Program-made: the position numbers and the translations under genes
In this document: positions 36,011-44,597 of the stretch, piece by piece
Layout: each line of letters begins with the position of its first letter
Position numbering within the stretch: position 1 is the first letter of the stretch
Source: Planctomycetaceae bacterium
GTDB taxonomy: Bacteria > Planctomycetota > Planctomycetia > Planctomycetales > Planctomycetaceae
Length of the DNA: 64,000 bases
NCBI GenBank assembly: GCA_041398785.1
Contig: JAWKUA010000024.1
Coordinates: forward strand, 15,665 to 79,664
Direction: 5' to 3'
Notes under the pieces: model-generated
Told to the model about the DNA's origin: nothing
Seen by the model: the letters and a program-made list of their open reading frames with translations, nothing else
Database searches by the model: none

Positions 36011-37069
36011 ATGTCTTTGATCATATTGCGGGTCGTCTACCTGGTGATCTGCATCGGTGCGATTCTGGCGTACATCAATCCCGATGAAGCGCTGGATTCG
36101 CCCGCCTACCTGCCCGCGATCATCAGCAATCACAAGTTCATCGCATTCTTCGTCCTGCTGGGCGTCAGCCAGACCGTGACGATGGGGGACATGCTGATTC
36201 GGCGAAAGCGCATCGAAGTGATTTCCGCGATCTACTTCGGTGTTCTGATCGGTGTGTTGCTGGCATATCTGATGAGCCAGGCTCTGACGCCCGTTGTCGC
36301 TCCGCCGTTTGACGATCTGGCGCTGCTGATGACGCTGCTGGTGTTTCCGTACATCTGCGTATCGCTGCTGCTGCAGACGAAGGACGATTTCCGGTTCATC
36401 ATTCCATACGTGGAATTCGCGCGAGATTTGAAGGGTGGTCGGCCGCTGGTCGTCGACAGCAGTTCTCTGATTGACGGTCGCATCGCCGATGTTGTCGAGA
36501 CGCAGATCATGGAATCTCAGCTCATCGTGCCGGATTTCGTCCTGGCGGAAGTTCAGGATATCGCCGACAGCAACGACAAGAATCGCCGGCAGCGGGGCCG
36601 CCGCGGTCTGGAAGTGCTGGCAAAGATGCAGCAAAGTCCGCATACGGAAGTGCGAGTCCACGAGACTCACCGCAACGAATTCCGTTCCATGACGGTTGAT
36701 CAGAAGCTGGTGGAACTCGCCAAGCAGATACGCGGCGGCGTGATCACCAACGACTTCAACCTGAACAAAGTGGCCAGCGTTCAGGGCATCCCTGTGATCA
36801 ATCTGAACGACGTCGCGAATGCACTTCGCCCCAGGTTTATTCCCGGTGAACGAGTCCGCATCAAGATCATCAAGGAAGGCGAATCTCAGGGCCAGGGCGT
36901 CGGCTATCTGGACGACGGGACGATGGTCGTCTGCGAAGGCGCTGCCAATCTGATCGGCAAGGAAACGAACTGCATCGTCACCAGCGTGCTTCAAAGCAGT
37001 GCCGGCCGAATGATCTTCTCCCGACCGGTGTTCACGCCGCGCGGGGAAAGAAGCGACGACGACGCGTGA
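36011..37069 (+). CDS. PIN/TRAM-domain membrane protein (YacL-like)
   Basis: A 352-residue protein. Four membrane segments occupy the first 130 residues (ILRVVYLVICIGAILAYI, FIAFFVLLGVSQTV, ISAIYFGVLIGVLLAYLM, LLMTLLVFPYICVSLLLQ). A PIN nuclease domain follows: VVDSSSLIDGRIADV with its first Asp, then LIVPDFVLAEVQDIADS and VITNDFNLNKVASVQGIPV. A C-terminal TRAM domain (ERVRIKIIKEGESQGQGVGY, LDDGTMVVCEG) probably binds RNA. This is the YacL family layout. ATG 36011 begins the first membrane segment, whereas the open frame upstream is Arg/Pro-rich and not protein-like. The RNA target is unknown. No partner gene is adjacent; the next gene is a permease 188 bases downstream. Confidence 0.9.
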   Translation: MSLIILRVVYLVICIGAILAYINPDEALDSPAYLPAIISNHKFIAFFVLLGVSQTVTMGDMLIRRKRIEVISAIYFGVLIGVLLAYLMSQALTPVVAPPFDDLALLMTLLVFPYICVSLLLQTKDDFRFIIPYVEFARDLKGGRPLVVDSSSLIDGRIADVVETQIMESQLIVPDFVLAEVQDIADSNDKNRRQRGRRGLEVLAKMQQSPHTEVRVHETHRNEFRSMTVDQKLVELAKQIRGGVITNDFNLNKVASVQGIPVINLNDVANALRPRFIPGERVRIKIIKEGESQGQGVGYLDDGTMVVCEGAANLIGKETNCIVTSVLQSSAGRMIFSRPVFTPRGERSDDDA

Positions 37070-37124
37070 ACGCCGCCCGTCAGAACGAAGCCGCGTTCAG
37101 GCGGCAGGGACGAGTTCAGACCAT

Positions 37125-37205
37125 CGGCAGATGCGAATGGACCATTGCAGAACGGCAATTGCTTCACCCTCTCGTTTTGACGGGAGGGTGTATTCTCGTC
37201 TGCCG
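37125..37205. repeat. CGGCAGATGAG-ended palindromic element, copy 3 (81 bp)
   Basis: A short member with left end CGGCAGATGCGAATGGACC and right end GGTGTATTCTCGTCTGCCG. Next to the right end is an ACCCTCTCG-TTTT-GACGGGAGGGT hairpin like those in copy 2. It sits just before the permease gene. Confidence 0.7.
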
Positions 37206-37257
37206 CGGGCCTCGTGCATGGCTCGCGGTGGCGCCGGACGTTCAATAAGCTTCGGGG

Positions 37258-38592
37258 ATGAGCGTCAGTGATTCTCCCGGTGACTGGTTTCAGCGGTTTG
37301 TCCGCGACTACGGCATGGTGTTTGTCCTGCTGTTGCTGTGCGCGCTGTTCACGGGATTGACGCTGAATGACCAGAATCCCGGCGGGACGGAAGCGGGAAC
37401 GGAATTGGCCCGCACGATTCTGGCCCGGTACGGCAGTTCCGCCCGCGTGATCATTGCGACCCGCGACACGTCCGAGGACCGCGGTTTCGCGGCGGCGGTG
37501 GAACAGACACTCACCGCTGAAGGCGCGACGGTGCTGGCGAATGTGAACGGCAGTCCGGGAGACGTCAGGGCCGCCATTCAAAACGCTCTGGCCGACGGAG
37601 GCAACATCGATGCGATCGCGGCCAACGACGCGGCGGCCAAGTGGACCGTCTACGACCAGTTCGAACAGGTCGGCAGAGAAAAGTGCGTCATTCCGGACGC
37701 CTATCGATGGCCCGACTTTCTGAAGCTGACCAATCTGCTGGGAGTCGCGCATCAGACCGCGATCATCGCGATCATCGCAATCGGCATGACGATGGTCATC
37801 ATCACGGCGGGGATCGACCTGAGCGTCGGATCGCTGGTCGCGTTGTCATCGGTCGCGGCAGCCATCGTGGTCCGCAACCTCGGCGGCGGAAAATCCGCGG
37901 GGCCGGAGTTTGTCGTGCTGGGTTATCTGTTTGCCCTGCAGGTCTGCGGCATCCTTGGGGCGTTCGTCGGAGGCATCATCACCGTCTTCCGCGTACCGGC
38001 CTTCATCGTAACGCTCAGCATGATGATGGCGGCGAACGGACTCGCGAAACGCATCTCCGACGGCAAGTCGATCCCGGAAGTGCCGCCGTCATTTCTGTGG
38101 CTGGGAGGCGGACAGACGTGTGGCGTGCCGAACCCGATTCTGCTGATGCTGGCGCTGTATCTGATCGCTCATGTCGTGATGTCTCACACGGTTTTCGGTC
38201 GTTACGTGTACGCGATCGGCGGCAACGAAGAGGCCGCTCGACTGTCCGGAGTTCCCGTGAAGCGAGTGCTGCTGACCGTGTACACGCTTAGCGCGCTGCT
38301 GGCGGGGCTGGGCGGAATTGTGCTGTCGTCGCAATTGGGTGCCGGGGACCCGAAGTTCGGCGAAATGTACGAACTGGAAGTCATCGCGGCCGTTGTCGTC
38401 GGCGGCACGTCGCTGATGGGCGGCGAAGGGAAAATCTTCGGCACATTGATCGGAGCCTTCATTATCGCCGTCATCAAGAACGGAATGAACCTGACCAATG
38501 TTGATCCGTTCAACCAGAAGATCGTGCTGGGAGCCGTACTGCTGACAGCCGTTCTGCTGGACACCGTGAAGCGGCGCGGATTGGAATTGTGA
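37258..38592 (+). CDS. RbsC-like ABC transporter permease with an extra extracytoplasmic domain
   Basis: A 444-residue inner-membrane permease of the ribose/galactose (RbsC/MglC) branch. The core after about residue 160 is typical: AIIAIIAIGMTMVIITAGIDLSVGS, FRVPAFIVTLSMMM, HTVFGRYVYAIGGNEEAARLSGV, ELEVIAAVVVGGTSLMGGEGKI and a final membrane stretch. The unusual part is the loop after the first membrane segment (about 45-150). It reads like part of a periplasmic sugar-binding protein (FAAAVEQTLTAEGATVLANV, DVRAAIQNALADGGNIDAIAANDAAAKW). RbsA-type ATPase and RbsB-type binding-protein genes are not in view. A PfkB kinase gene follows at once. The substrate is likely a sugar. Confidence 0.9.
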   Translation: MSVSDSPGDWFQRFVRDYGMVFVLLLLCALFTGLTLNDQNPGGTEAGTELARTILARYGSSARVIIATRDTSEDRGFAAAVEQTLTAEGATVLANVNGSPGDVRAAIQNALADGGNIDAIAANDAAAKWTVYDQFEQVGREKCVIPDAYRWPDFLKLTNLLGVAHQTAIIAIIAIGMTMVIITAGIDLSVGSLVALSSVAAAIVVRNLGGGKSAGPEFVVLGYLFALQVCGILGAFVGGIITVFRVPAFIVTLSMMMAANGLAKRISDGKSIPEVPPSFLWLGGGQTCGVPNPILLMLALYLIAHVVMSHTVFGRYVYAIGGNEEAARLSGVPVKRVLLTVYTLSALLAGLGGIVLSSQLGAGDPKFGEMYELEVIAAVVVGGTSLMGGEGKIFGTLIGAFIIAVIKNGMNLTNVDPFNQKIVLGAVLLTAVLLDTVKRRGLEL

Positions 38593-38634
38593 GAACTGCG
38601 ATGCGGCGCGGAGCGAAATTGTGAGCACTGCGAA
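38571..38634 (+). repeat. 32-bp tandem duplication at the permease/kinase junction
   Basis: The unit at 38571-38602 (GCGGCGCGGATTGG, then AATTGTGAGAACTGCGAT) is repeated at 38603-38634 with a few changes. The first copy holds the permease stop in GTGA overlap form; the second holds the GTG start of the kinase (38621). The unit thus duplicated an ancestral stop/start junction. Confidence 0.8.
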
Positions 38635-39523
38635 ATCACCCACCCACCCGCCGGTGATTGTCGGCCTGGGAGAAGTGCTGTGGGACGTGTTCCCCACCGG
38701 TCCGCGATTCGGCGGTGCTCCCGCAAACTTCGCCTGCGCGAGCGCCGGGTTGTCACCTGCCGCGAAGGTGTCCATGGTCAGCGGCGTCGGTCGCGACGAA
38801 CTGGGCCGTCAGGCTCGCCGCGAACTTCAGGACCGCAGCGTTGAAACGACGTATCTGGCCGAAAGTGATCGTCCTACCGGAACCGTTCACGTGGAACTGG
38901 ATGACGCCGGCCACGCCGACTACCGATTCGCCGATAACACGGCCTGGGACTGTCTGACGTGGTCAGCCGTGTTGAATGACCTGGCCGCGGCCACCGACGC
39001 CGTGTGCTTTGGAACGCTCGGTCAGCGCAGCGACGCTTCTCGTCTGACGATTCAGCAGTTCGTGAAGTCGGTGCCGAACGCGTCGCTGCGGATTCTGGAC
39101 ATCAACCTTCGGCCTCCGTTTTTTACCGGCGATGTCATTCTTGAATCGCTGGCTCTGGCGAATGTGCTGAAGCTGAACGACGAAGAACTGCCCGTTGTCG
39201 CGCGGTTGTGCGGCGTGTCGGGGACGGACGCACAGATCGTCAGAACGCTTTCGGAAACGTTCGGACTGAGGGCCGTCGCAGTGACTGCCGGAGCCGCAGG
39301 AGCCATGCTGCTGGTCGATGGCGAACTGCGCGAACTGCCGGGAGTCACCGTGTCGGTAGTAGACACCGTCGGTGCCGGCGACGCGTTTACCGCGGCAACG
39401 ACGCTCGGGCTGCTGGCCGGAAGGTCGGCCGATGACATTCTGCAGCACGCCGTTAAAGTCGCCGCGTTTGTCTGCACTCAGCGAGGAGCGACGCCCGCGT
39501 TTCCGGTGGAGCTGCAGGTGTAA
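38621..39523 (+). CDS. PfkB-family carbohydrate kinase (fructokinase/ribokinase-like)
   Basis: A 300-residue sugar kinase. The N-terminus gives VIVGLGEVLWDVFPTG and FGGAPANFACA. The middle has the DINLRPPFFTGD motif and LKLNDEELPVVARL. The C-terminus has the catalytic/anion-hole signature DTVGAGDAFTAA with its Asp base, preceded by VAVTAGAAGAMLL. The start is GTG 38621, placed inside the second copy of a 32-bp duplication. It is 28 bases after the permease stop, so uptake and phosphorylation of one sugar are probably coupled. Sequence alone does not separate fructose from ribose or other hexoses, though the FGGAPANFA form is frequent in fructokinases. Confidence 0.92.
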   Translation: MSTAKSPTHPPVIVGLGEVLWDVFPTGPRFGGAPANFACASAGLSPAAKVSMVSGVGRDELGRQARRELQDRSVETTYLAESDRPTGTVHVELDDAGHADYRFADNTAWDCLTWSAVLNDLAAATDAVCFGTLGQRSDASRLTIQQFVKSVPNASLRILDINLRPPFFTGDVILESLALANVLKLNDEELPVVARLCGVSGTDAQIVRTLSETFGLRAVAVTAGAAGAMLLVDGELRELPGVTVSVVDTVGAGDAFTAATTLGLLAGRSADDILQHAVKVAAFVCTQRGATPAFPVELQV

Positions 39524-39562
39524 ATGACGTTGTCGTGCGCGGGAACAGCGATGCGCGCGATG

Positions 39563-39622
39563 CGGCTGGGTTCCCGCCTCCCGCCTGCGCGGGTGCAGGC
39601 TGCGCGGGAATGACGGGGATGG
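39563..39622. repeat. CATTCCCGCG-family inverted repeat
   Basis: GGTTCCCGCCTCCCGCCTGC is followed by TGCGCGGGAATGACGGGG. It belongs to the same dispersed family as the elements at 21160-21240 and 55750-56030. Confidence 0.6.
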
Positions 39623-39764
39623 TGTTCTGCCATTCACCGGACTTCCCGTTTTCTGGTCGTTGGATCGCAGAAAAACGGGCAGCGATGCCGTCAATGGCGG
39701 AGATTCCGGCGTAGCATGTTCCAGCGTTCCGCGATTCACCACGACATTGACCGCCGCTTCCTGC

Positions 39765-41273
39765 ATGACTCCAAACGACTCGCCAAATGCCCGTTCGACG
39801 GACAGCAGCGTCATCCGATGGGCTCGGCGGCTGGGAGTCGATCGAGCGGTCGCGTTCGCGGTGCTGGCGCGGATGTGGCAACTGCTGACCGGTCCGGTGA
39901 CTCAGTTGCTGATCGTGTTCTGCTTCAGCGTGAACCAGCAGGGCTACTACTACGCGTTCCTGAATCTGCTGGCGATGCAGGTTTTCGTGGAACTCGGCCT
40001 GCACGTGGTGCTGATCAATGTCGCCAGCCACGAATGGTCCGGCCTGCGACTCGAAGCCGGACAGATCGCCGGTGACGTCGAAAAACGCTCGCGGCTGGTA
40101 TCGCTGGGACGAACGGCGGTGGTGTGGTATTCGGTCGCGGCGCTGGTCTTCGTCGTCGCGGTGTCGGTCGCCGGCGTGTGGTTCTTCGAAGACACCGCGA
40201 CGCAGCGAACCGGCGTGCAGGATCTGGAACAGACTCAGGCTCAGCCAGTCAGCGAAACCGCAACACCGATCGCGACATTGGCTGGTGACTCGGCGCCTGC
40301 CGTTCACTGGATCGCTCCGTGGCTGGGGCTGGTCGTGTTTACGGGCCTGCAATTGGCGCTGTTGCCTCTGACGGCCATTCTGGAAGGATGCGGACAGTTG
40401 CCGACAGTGAATCGCCTCCGGTTCTGGCAGGGAATTGCCGGATCGTGTGTCGTGTGGATTCTGATTGTTGCGGGTTGCGGCCTGTGGGCTTTGGCGGGTT
40501 CGGCGGCAGTGCGATTGCTGGGGGAACTGTATCTGGTGGCTGTGCGTTACCGCGGCTTCTTCGAAGTCTTTCGCCGGGCTCCGGAAGCCGGGTTGCTGAG
40601 CTGGAAGAGCGAAGTGCTTCCGTTGCAGTGGCGGATCGCGATTCAGGGAGCCTTACTGTGGCTGGCGGCGCATCTGGCAGGACTGGTGCTGTTTCGGCGC
40701 AGCGAAACCGAAGCGGCTCAGTACGGCATGATGTGGACGATACTCGCGGCCATGCAGGCGGCTTCGCTGTCGTGGGTGGAAACTCGGCGCCCGCTGTTCG
40801 GAACGTTGATCGCCGAACGCAGATTCGCCGAACTCGACGACAGCTTCTTTCGATTAAGTCGAATTTCCATTCTGCTGATGGCTGCCGGTGGAGCCGCGTT
40901 TTCGACGGGAGTCTGGGTCGTTGGAAACTGGTCGAACTGGTTCTTCGACCGCATCGCCGCACGATTGCCCGATGTAAAAGTTGCCGCGATCCTTTCGCTC
41001 GCGATGGTGGTGATGCACCTGGCTCAATGCACAAACATCTATGTTCGAGCCCACAAGCGAGATCCGTTTCTTGCGGCGTCGATTGTTTCCAACATCGCAA
41101 TCGCGTCGCTGGTTTTCTGGCTGGGAACCAACTATGGCATGTCGGGAGTCGTTCTCGGCTATCTGGCTGGCGTCAGCATTGTGCAGGTTCCGCTGTGGCT
41201 CAGCATCTGGCATGTGACTCGCCGCGACTGGCACGGGGTGGGAACGATGGAGAATGCGGGAACGGGTGGGTGA
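39765..41273 (+). CDS. Polysaccharide-type flippase/export membrane protein
   Basis: A 502-residue integral membrane protein with about ten or eleven hydrophobic segments, among them QLLTGPVTQLLIVFCFSV, WLGLVVFTGLQLALLPLTAI, GSCVVWILIVAGCGLWALAG and SGVVLGYLAGVSIVQVPLWL. A polar loop near 150-190 is Thr/Gln-rich. The layout resembles Wzx-type or MATE-like lipid-linked oligosaccharide flippases, and the following genes (methyltransferases, a GT4 glycosyltransferase and an epimerase) support a surface-polysaccharide role. No decisive signature was seen, so the call rests on topology plus context. ATG 39765 starts MTPNDSPNARST; a TTG at 39660 would extend it by 35 residues. Confidence 0.7.
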   Translation: MTPNDSPNARSTDSSVIRWARRLGVDRAVAFAVLARMWQLLTGPVTQLLIVFCFSVNQQGYYYAFLNLLAMQVFVELGLHVVLINVASHEWSGLRLEAGQIAGDVEKRSRLVSLGRTAVVWYSVAALVFVVAVSVAGVWFFEDTATQRTGVQDLEQTQAQPVSETATPIATLAGDSAPAVHWIAPWLGLVVFTGLQLALLPLTAILEGCGQLPTVNRLRFWQGIAGSCVVWILIVAGCGLWALAGSAAVRLLGELYLVAVRYRGFFEVFRRAPEAGLLSWKSEVLPLQWRIAIQGALLWLAAHLAGLVLFRRSETEAAQYGMMWTILAAMQAASLSWVETRRPLFGTLIAERRFAELDDSFFRLSRISILLMAAGGAAFSTGVWVVGNWSNWFFDRIAARLPDVKVAAILSLAMVVMHLAQCTNIYVRAHKRDPFLAASIVSNIAIASLVFWLGTNYGMSGVVLGYLAGVSIVQVPLWLSIWHVTRRDWHGVGTMENAGTGG

Positions 41274-41274
41274 C

Positions 41275-41352
<78 letters not shown>

Positions 41353-41382
41353 TGGGAGTGGTTTTGGTATTACTGCATTGGA

Positions 41383-42562
41383 ATGAATGTGTCGGAGTCT
41401 GAATCTTTGTGTCCGCTGGTGCTCGAACGGATTGCCTGTCCGTTGTGTGGCGGAACCGACATGGACGCCGTGATCCGTGCGGGATCCTCGCTGGGGCATC
41501 GCCGGTGAGTTTCATGTCGAACGCTGCCGTCGCTGCGAACATCGATTCATGAATCCCCGGCCCGCGCGCTGAGCGACCTGGCGAAGTGCTATCCGACCAA
41601 CTATGCACCTCATCAGGCGCCGGCATCAACATGCGGAACAATCACGTGCATCCGGCGAACTGCGGCACCCTCCAGGAATCGTCACCGCTCGGCCGTGGTA
41701 CCTGAAGTATCTGCCGCTGAAATATGTTCCAGGGCTGAAGGCGTTCTATGAATGGCTGCTGAACGATCTCAGCCAGCCGGTGGCCGCAGTGCCGTCCGGC
41801 CGACCCGTCGGCGCAGCACCGAGGGCTCTGGAAGTCGGCTGTGCCACAGGATCGTATCTGCTGAAACTGCGCGACGCCGGCTGGGATGTGCAGGGAGTCG
41901 AACCGGGAGCGGGACCGGTCGACGTTGCTCGCGCGGCCGGTTTGAACGTTCATCACGGCAGCCTGGATTCGTTCGATTTGAACGCCGGGCACTTCGATCT
42001 TGTGGCGGCGTGGATGGTGCTGGAACACGTCCCGGATCCTCGAACAACACTGCGGCAGATGTTCGATCGGCTGCAGCCCGGCGGGCGATTGCTGCTGAGT
42101 GTTCCCAACGCCGGCTGCTGGGAACCGGCGTTTTTCGGTGCCGACTGGGATACGTGGGACTTGCCGCGGCATCTGCATCACATCACCCCGAAATCAATAC
42201 GCCGGCTGCTGACGGAATGCGGTTTCGAACACGTCAACATTCAGCATCAGCGAACGCTGCTGAACGTCATCGGCAGTCTGGGCGTGAGCATGCGGCGGCG
42301 ACGGCCCGGCAGCCGAATCGGTTACTGGTTTTGGAACTATCCGAACGCTCCGAAGTTGTGGCTGCAGTTGCTGCTGGCTCCGGCGGCTCATCTGCTGGCA
42401 TTCCTTCACCAAAGCGGCCGGCTGACAATTTCGGCGATCAAAGGTGAAGAGAACTCCGATCACGCGACCGACAACGCATCGGTCCGCAAGCCGGCGCCGT
42501 CAGCGGACACGCCCGATTCGCCACAGCCAGCGCCGGGTTTTCGACTCGCTACAGAATTGTGA
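41383..42562 (+). CDS. Class I SAM-dependent methyltransferase with N-terminal Cys motif, frame-broken
   Basis: The C-terminal part is a clear methyltransferase in one frame from about 41640: ALEVGCATGSYLLKLRDAGWDVQGVEP (SAM-binding motif I), LVAAWMVLEHVPDPRTTLRQM, RLQPGGRLLLSVPNAGCW and a DTWDLPRHLHHITPKSIR stretch. The 5' part is in other frames: from ATG 41383 it reads CPLVLERIACPLCGG, then ERCRRCEHRFMNPRP and LAKCYPTNYAPHQ. This CxxC...CxxC pattern is common at the N-terminus of methyltransferases in polysaccharide clusters. At least two shifts between 41500 and 41640 separate them. As read, only the frame starting at ATG 41603 is continuous. The next gene begins 4 bases after the stop. 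Confidence 0.8.
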
Positions 42563-42566
42563 ACGC

Positions 42567-43439
42567 ATGACGCAGCCTGAACTCAGATTCCATTTCGGCC
42601 ACAACTGGAAGAAGTTCCAGAGTCGGCTGACGGATGCCCGAACAGACCATGCGCGCGAATCGATCATTCGGCTGCTGAGGAGGCACGACCTTCAGCGTCA
42701 GAGGTTTCTGGATGCCGGAAGCGGCAGCGGATTGTTCAGCCTTGCGGCCCGTAGGCTGGGGGCGACGGTGACTTCATTTGATATCGATCCGGACAGCGTC
42801 GCCTGCACGCGTTACCTGAAGGATCGCGAACAGTCTTCCAATGACGACTGGCAAGTCCTGAGCGGTTCCATTCTGGACGCGGATCTTCTCGCGACGCTGG
42901 GAATGTTCGACGTGGTCTATTCGTGGGGAGTCGTTCATCACACCGGACGCATGTGGGAAGCGATTGAGCGGCTGTTGACGCTGGTCGACGACGGAGGAAT
43001 TGCGGTCGTTGCGATCTACAACGATCAGGGGTTTTCGTCGCGGCTGTGGATGGCCATCAAGAAACTTTACAACCGACTTCCCGGTTTCCTGCGGCTGCCG
43101 TATCTGATCACGATTCTTGGCTGGAATCTGCTGTGCCGCGCGACAACAACTGCGGCGGCGATGCTGGTCCGGCTCATCACGCTGCGCAATCCATTCGTCC
43201 CATTCCGTCGCTGGTGGAACGAAGACCGCGGCCGGGGAATGCACTGGTGGTACGACTTTGTCGACTGGGTGGGAGGCTGGCCGTTTGAAGTGGCCGGGCC
43301 GGGCGAAGTCTTCCGCTTCTTCGACGACCGCGGTTTCGAACTCATCAATCTGGAAACGACGGCCGGCAGCGGCTGCAACGAATTTGTATTTCGCCGCCGA
43401 ACCGCACCACAACTCGGCACCGACAGCCGTGCCCCATGA
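42567..43439 (+). CDS. Class I SAM-dependent methyltransferase
   Basis: A 290-residue methyltransferase. Motif I is RFLDAGSGSGLFSLAARRLGA, followed by VTSFDIDPDSVACTRYL with the acidic residue that contacts SAM, and VVYSWGVVHHTGRMWEAIERL resembling the post-motif region of O- or C-methyltransferases. Later segments are aromatic and basic (HWWYDFVDWVGGWPFEV). ATG 42567 is 4 bases after the previous stop, and its own stop overlaps the next gene's ATG (ATGA). It is thus in a tight operon with a methyltransferase and a glycosyltransferase, probably modifying a sugar of an exported polysaccharide. The methyl acceptor is unknown. Confidence 0.88.
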   Translation: MTQPELRFHFGHNWKKFQSRLTDARTDHARESIIRLLRRHDLQRQRFLDAGSGSGLFSLAARRLGATVTSFDIDPDSVACTRYLKDREQSSNDDWQVLSGSILDADLLATLGMFDVVYSWGVVHHTGRMWEAIERLLTLVDDGGIAVVAIYNDQGFSSRLWMAIKKLYNRLPGFLRLPYLITILGWNLLCRATTTAAAMLVRLITLRNPFVPFRRWWNEDRGRGMHWWYDFVDWVGGWPFEVAGPGEVFRFFDDRGFELINLETTAGSGCNEFVFRRRTAPQLGTDSRAP

Positions 43440-44518
43440 ATCGCTACGCCATGAAAATTCTGATGCTGTGTTCGGGCGACCGGGCTCCCGCGACGCGATT
43501 TCGCATGTATCCGTTCGCGCGGCACCTGCGTCTGGCCGGTCATCGATGCCGGATCGCCAACAGCTTTCCTCAAAAGTACGACTACTTTCCGTGGATGGGT
43601 TTCCGTCCCAGCCAACTGCTGAAGCGCGGCGTCAGAATTCTGCACTACCTGCAGTCTCGCCTGCTGCGCGACGAAATCGTGATCGTGGAACGTGAAGTGT
43701 TCGATCATCCGACTTCCTTCATCGAAGAATGGTTTCGAAAGAGCACACGCCGACTGGTGCTGGATCTGGACGACGGTGTCTTCCTGCGCTATCCGGAAAA
43801 ATTCGAACGACTGGTGCCGATCGCGGATCTGGTGATCTGCGGCAACTCGGAAATCGAAGACTGGATTCGGCCCCGAAATGCTCGCACGATCCTGATCCCG
43901 ACGTGCGTGGAGATGGCCTCGTATCCGGAAAAGGACTGGTCCGCGGCGACGGATCGTCCCGTGCGAATCGGCTGGATCGGCACGACCGGAAACCTGAAAT
44001 ACTTCGCCGTTGCCGCCGCCGCGCTGCGACGGCTGGCGGAAATTCATCCGTTCGAATTTCGCGTCATTGTGCCGGACACCGGCCCGCTGGCGAACATCGA
44101 CCTGCAGGGCGTGAATGTGCATTCCGTGACCTGGGACAAGCATCGCGAAGTCGATCAGCTTCGCGAAATCGACATCGGAATCATGCCGCTGTTTTCGACG
44201 GACGAATGGGACAAATACAAGTGCGGGCTGAAGCTGATTCAGTACATGGCCGTCGGCATGCCCGCGGTCGCGTCACCGGTCGGAGTGAATGCATCGATCG
44301 TGTCTCACGGCGTCGACGGATGTCTGGCCCGGAACGACGCGGAATGGTACGACTGCCTTAAGCAATTGCTGGAAAGCGAAGACCAGCGCCGCCGACTCGG
44401 CAAAGCGGCACGCGACACGGTGACGGAACAGTACTCCGTCGAAGCCAACTTCCCTCGTTTCGAATCAGCGCTGCGACAGTTGCTGGAGCACGACGATTCT
44501 CCACGCGGCAATGTTTGA
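43436..44518 (+). CDS. Glycosyltransferase, GT4-like
   Basis: A 360-residue GT-B-fold glycosyltransferase. It opens with KILMLCSGDRAPATRFRMYPFARHL and has IVEREVFDHPTSF, LVLDLDDGVFLRYP, the linker region RPVRIGWIGTTGNLKYF, and the donor-binding part DIGIMPLFSTDEWDKYKCGLKLIQYMAVGMPAVASPVGVN. The final stretch is the E-x7-E-like region of GT4 enzymes. It starts in a 4-base overlap (ATGA) with the preceding methyltransferase gene. It probably adds a sugar during surface-polysaccharide assembly; donor and acceptor cannot be read from sequence. The gene after it runs on the opposite strand, converging. Confidence 0.88.
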   Translation: MNRYAMKILMLCSGDRAPATRFRMYPFARHLRLAGHRCRIANSFPQKYDYFPWMGFRPSQLLKRGVRILHYLQSRLLRDEIVIVEREVFDHPTSFIEEWFRKSTRRLVLDLDDGVFLRYPEKFERLVPIADLVICGNSEIEDWIRPRNARTILIPTCVEMASYPEKDWSAATDRPVRIGWIGTTGNLKYFAVAAAALRRLAEIHPFEFRVIVPDTGPLANIDLQGVNVHSVTWDKHREVDQLREIDIGIMPLFSTDEWDKYKCGLKLIQYMAVGMPAVASPVGVNASIVSHGVDGCLARNDAEWYDCLKQLLESEDQRRRLGKAARDTVTEQYSVEANFPRFESALRQLLEHDDSPRGNV

Positions 44519-44597
44519 CCGATCGCGATCATCGCTCCGGCAACGCCGAAGGACGTGCGCCCCTGACCGTCACCGAGAACGAACGGCTGAACCATGT

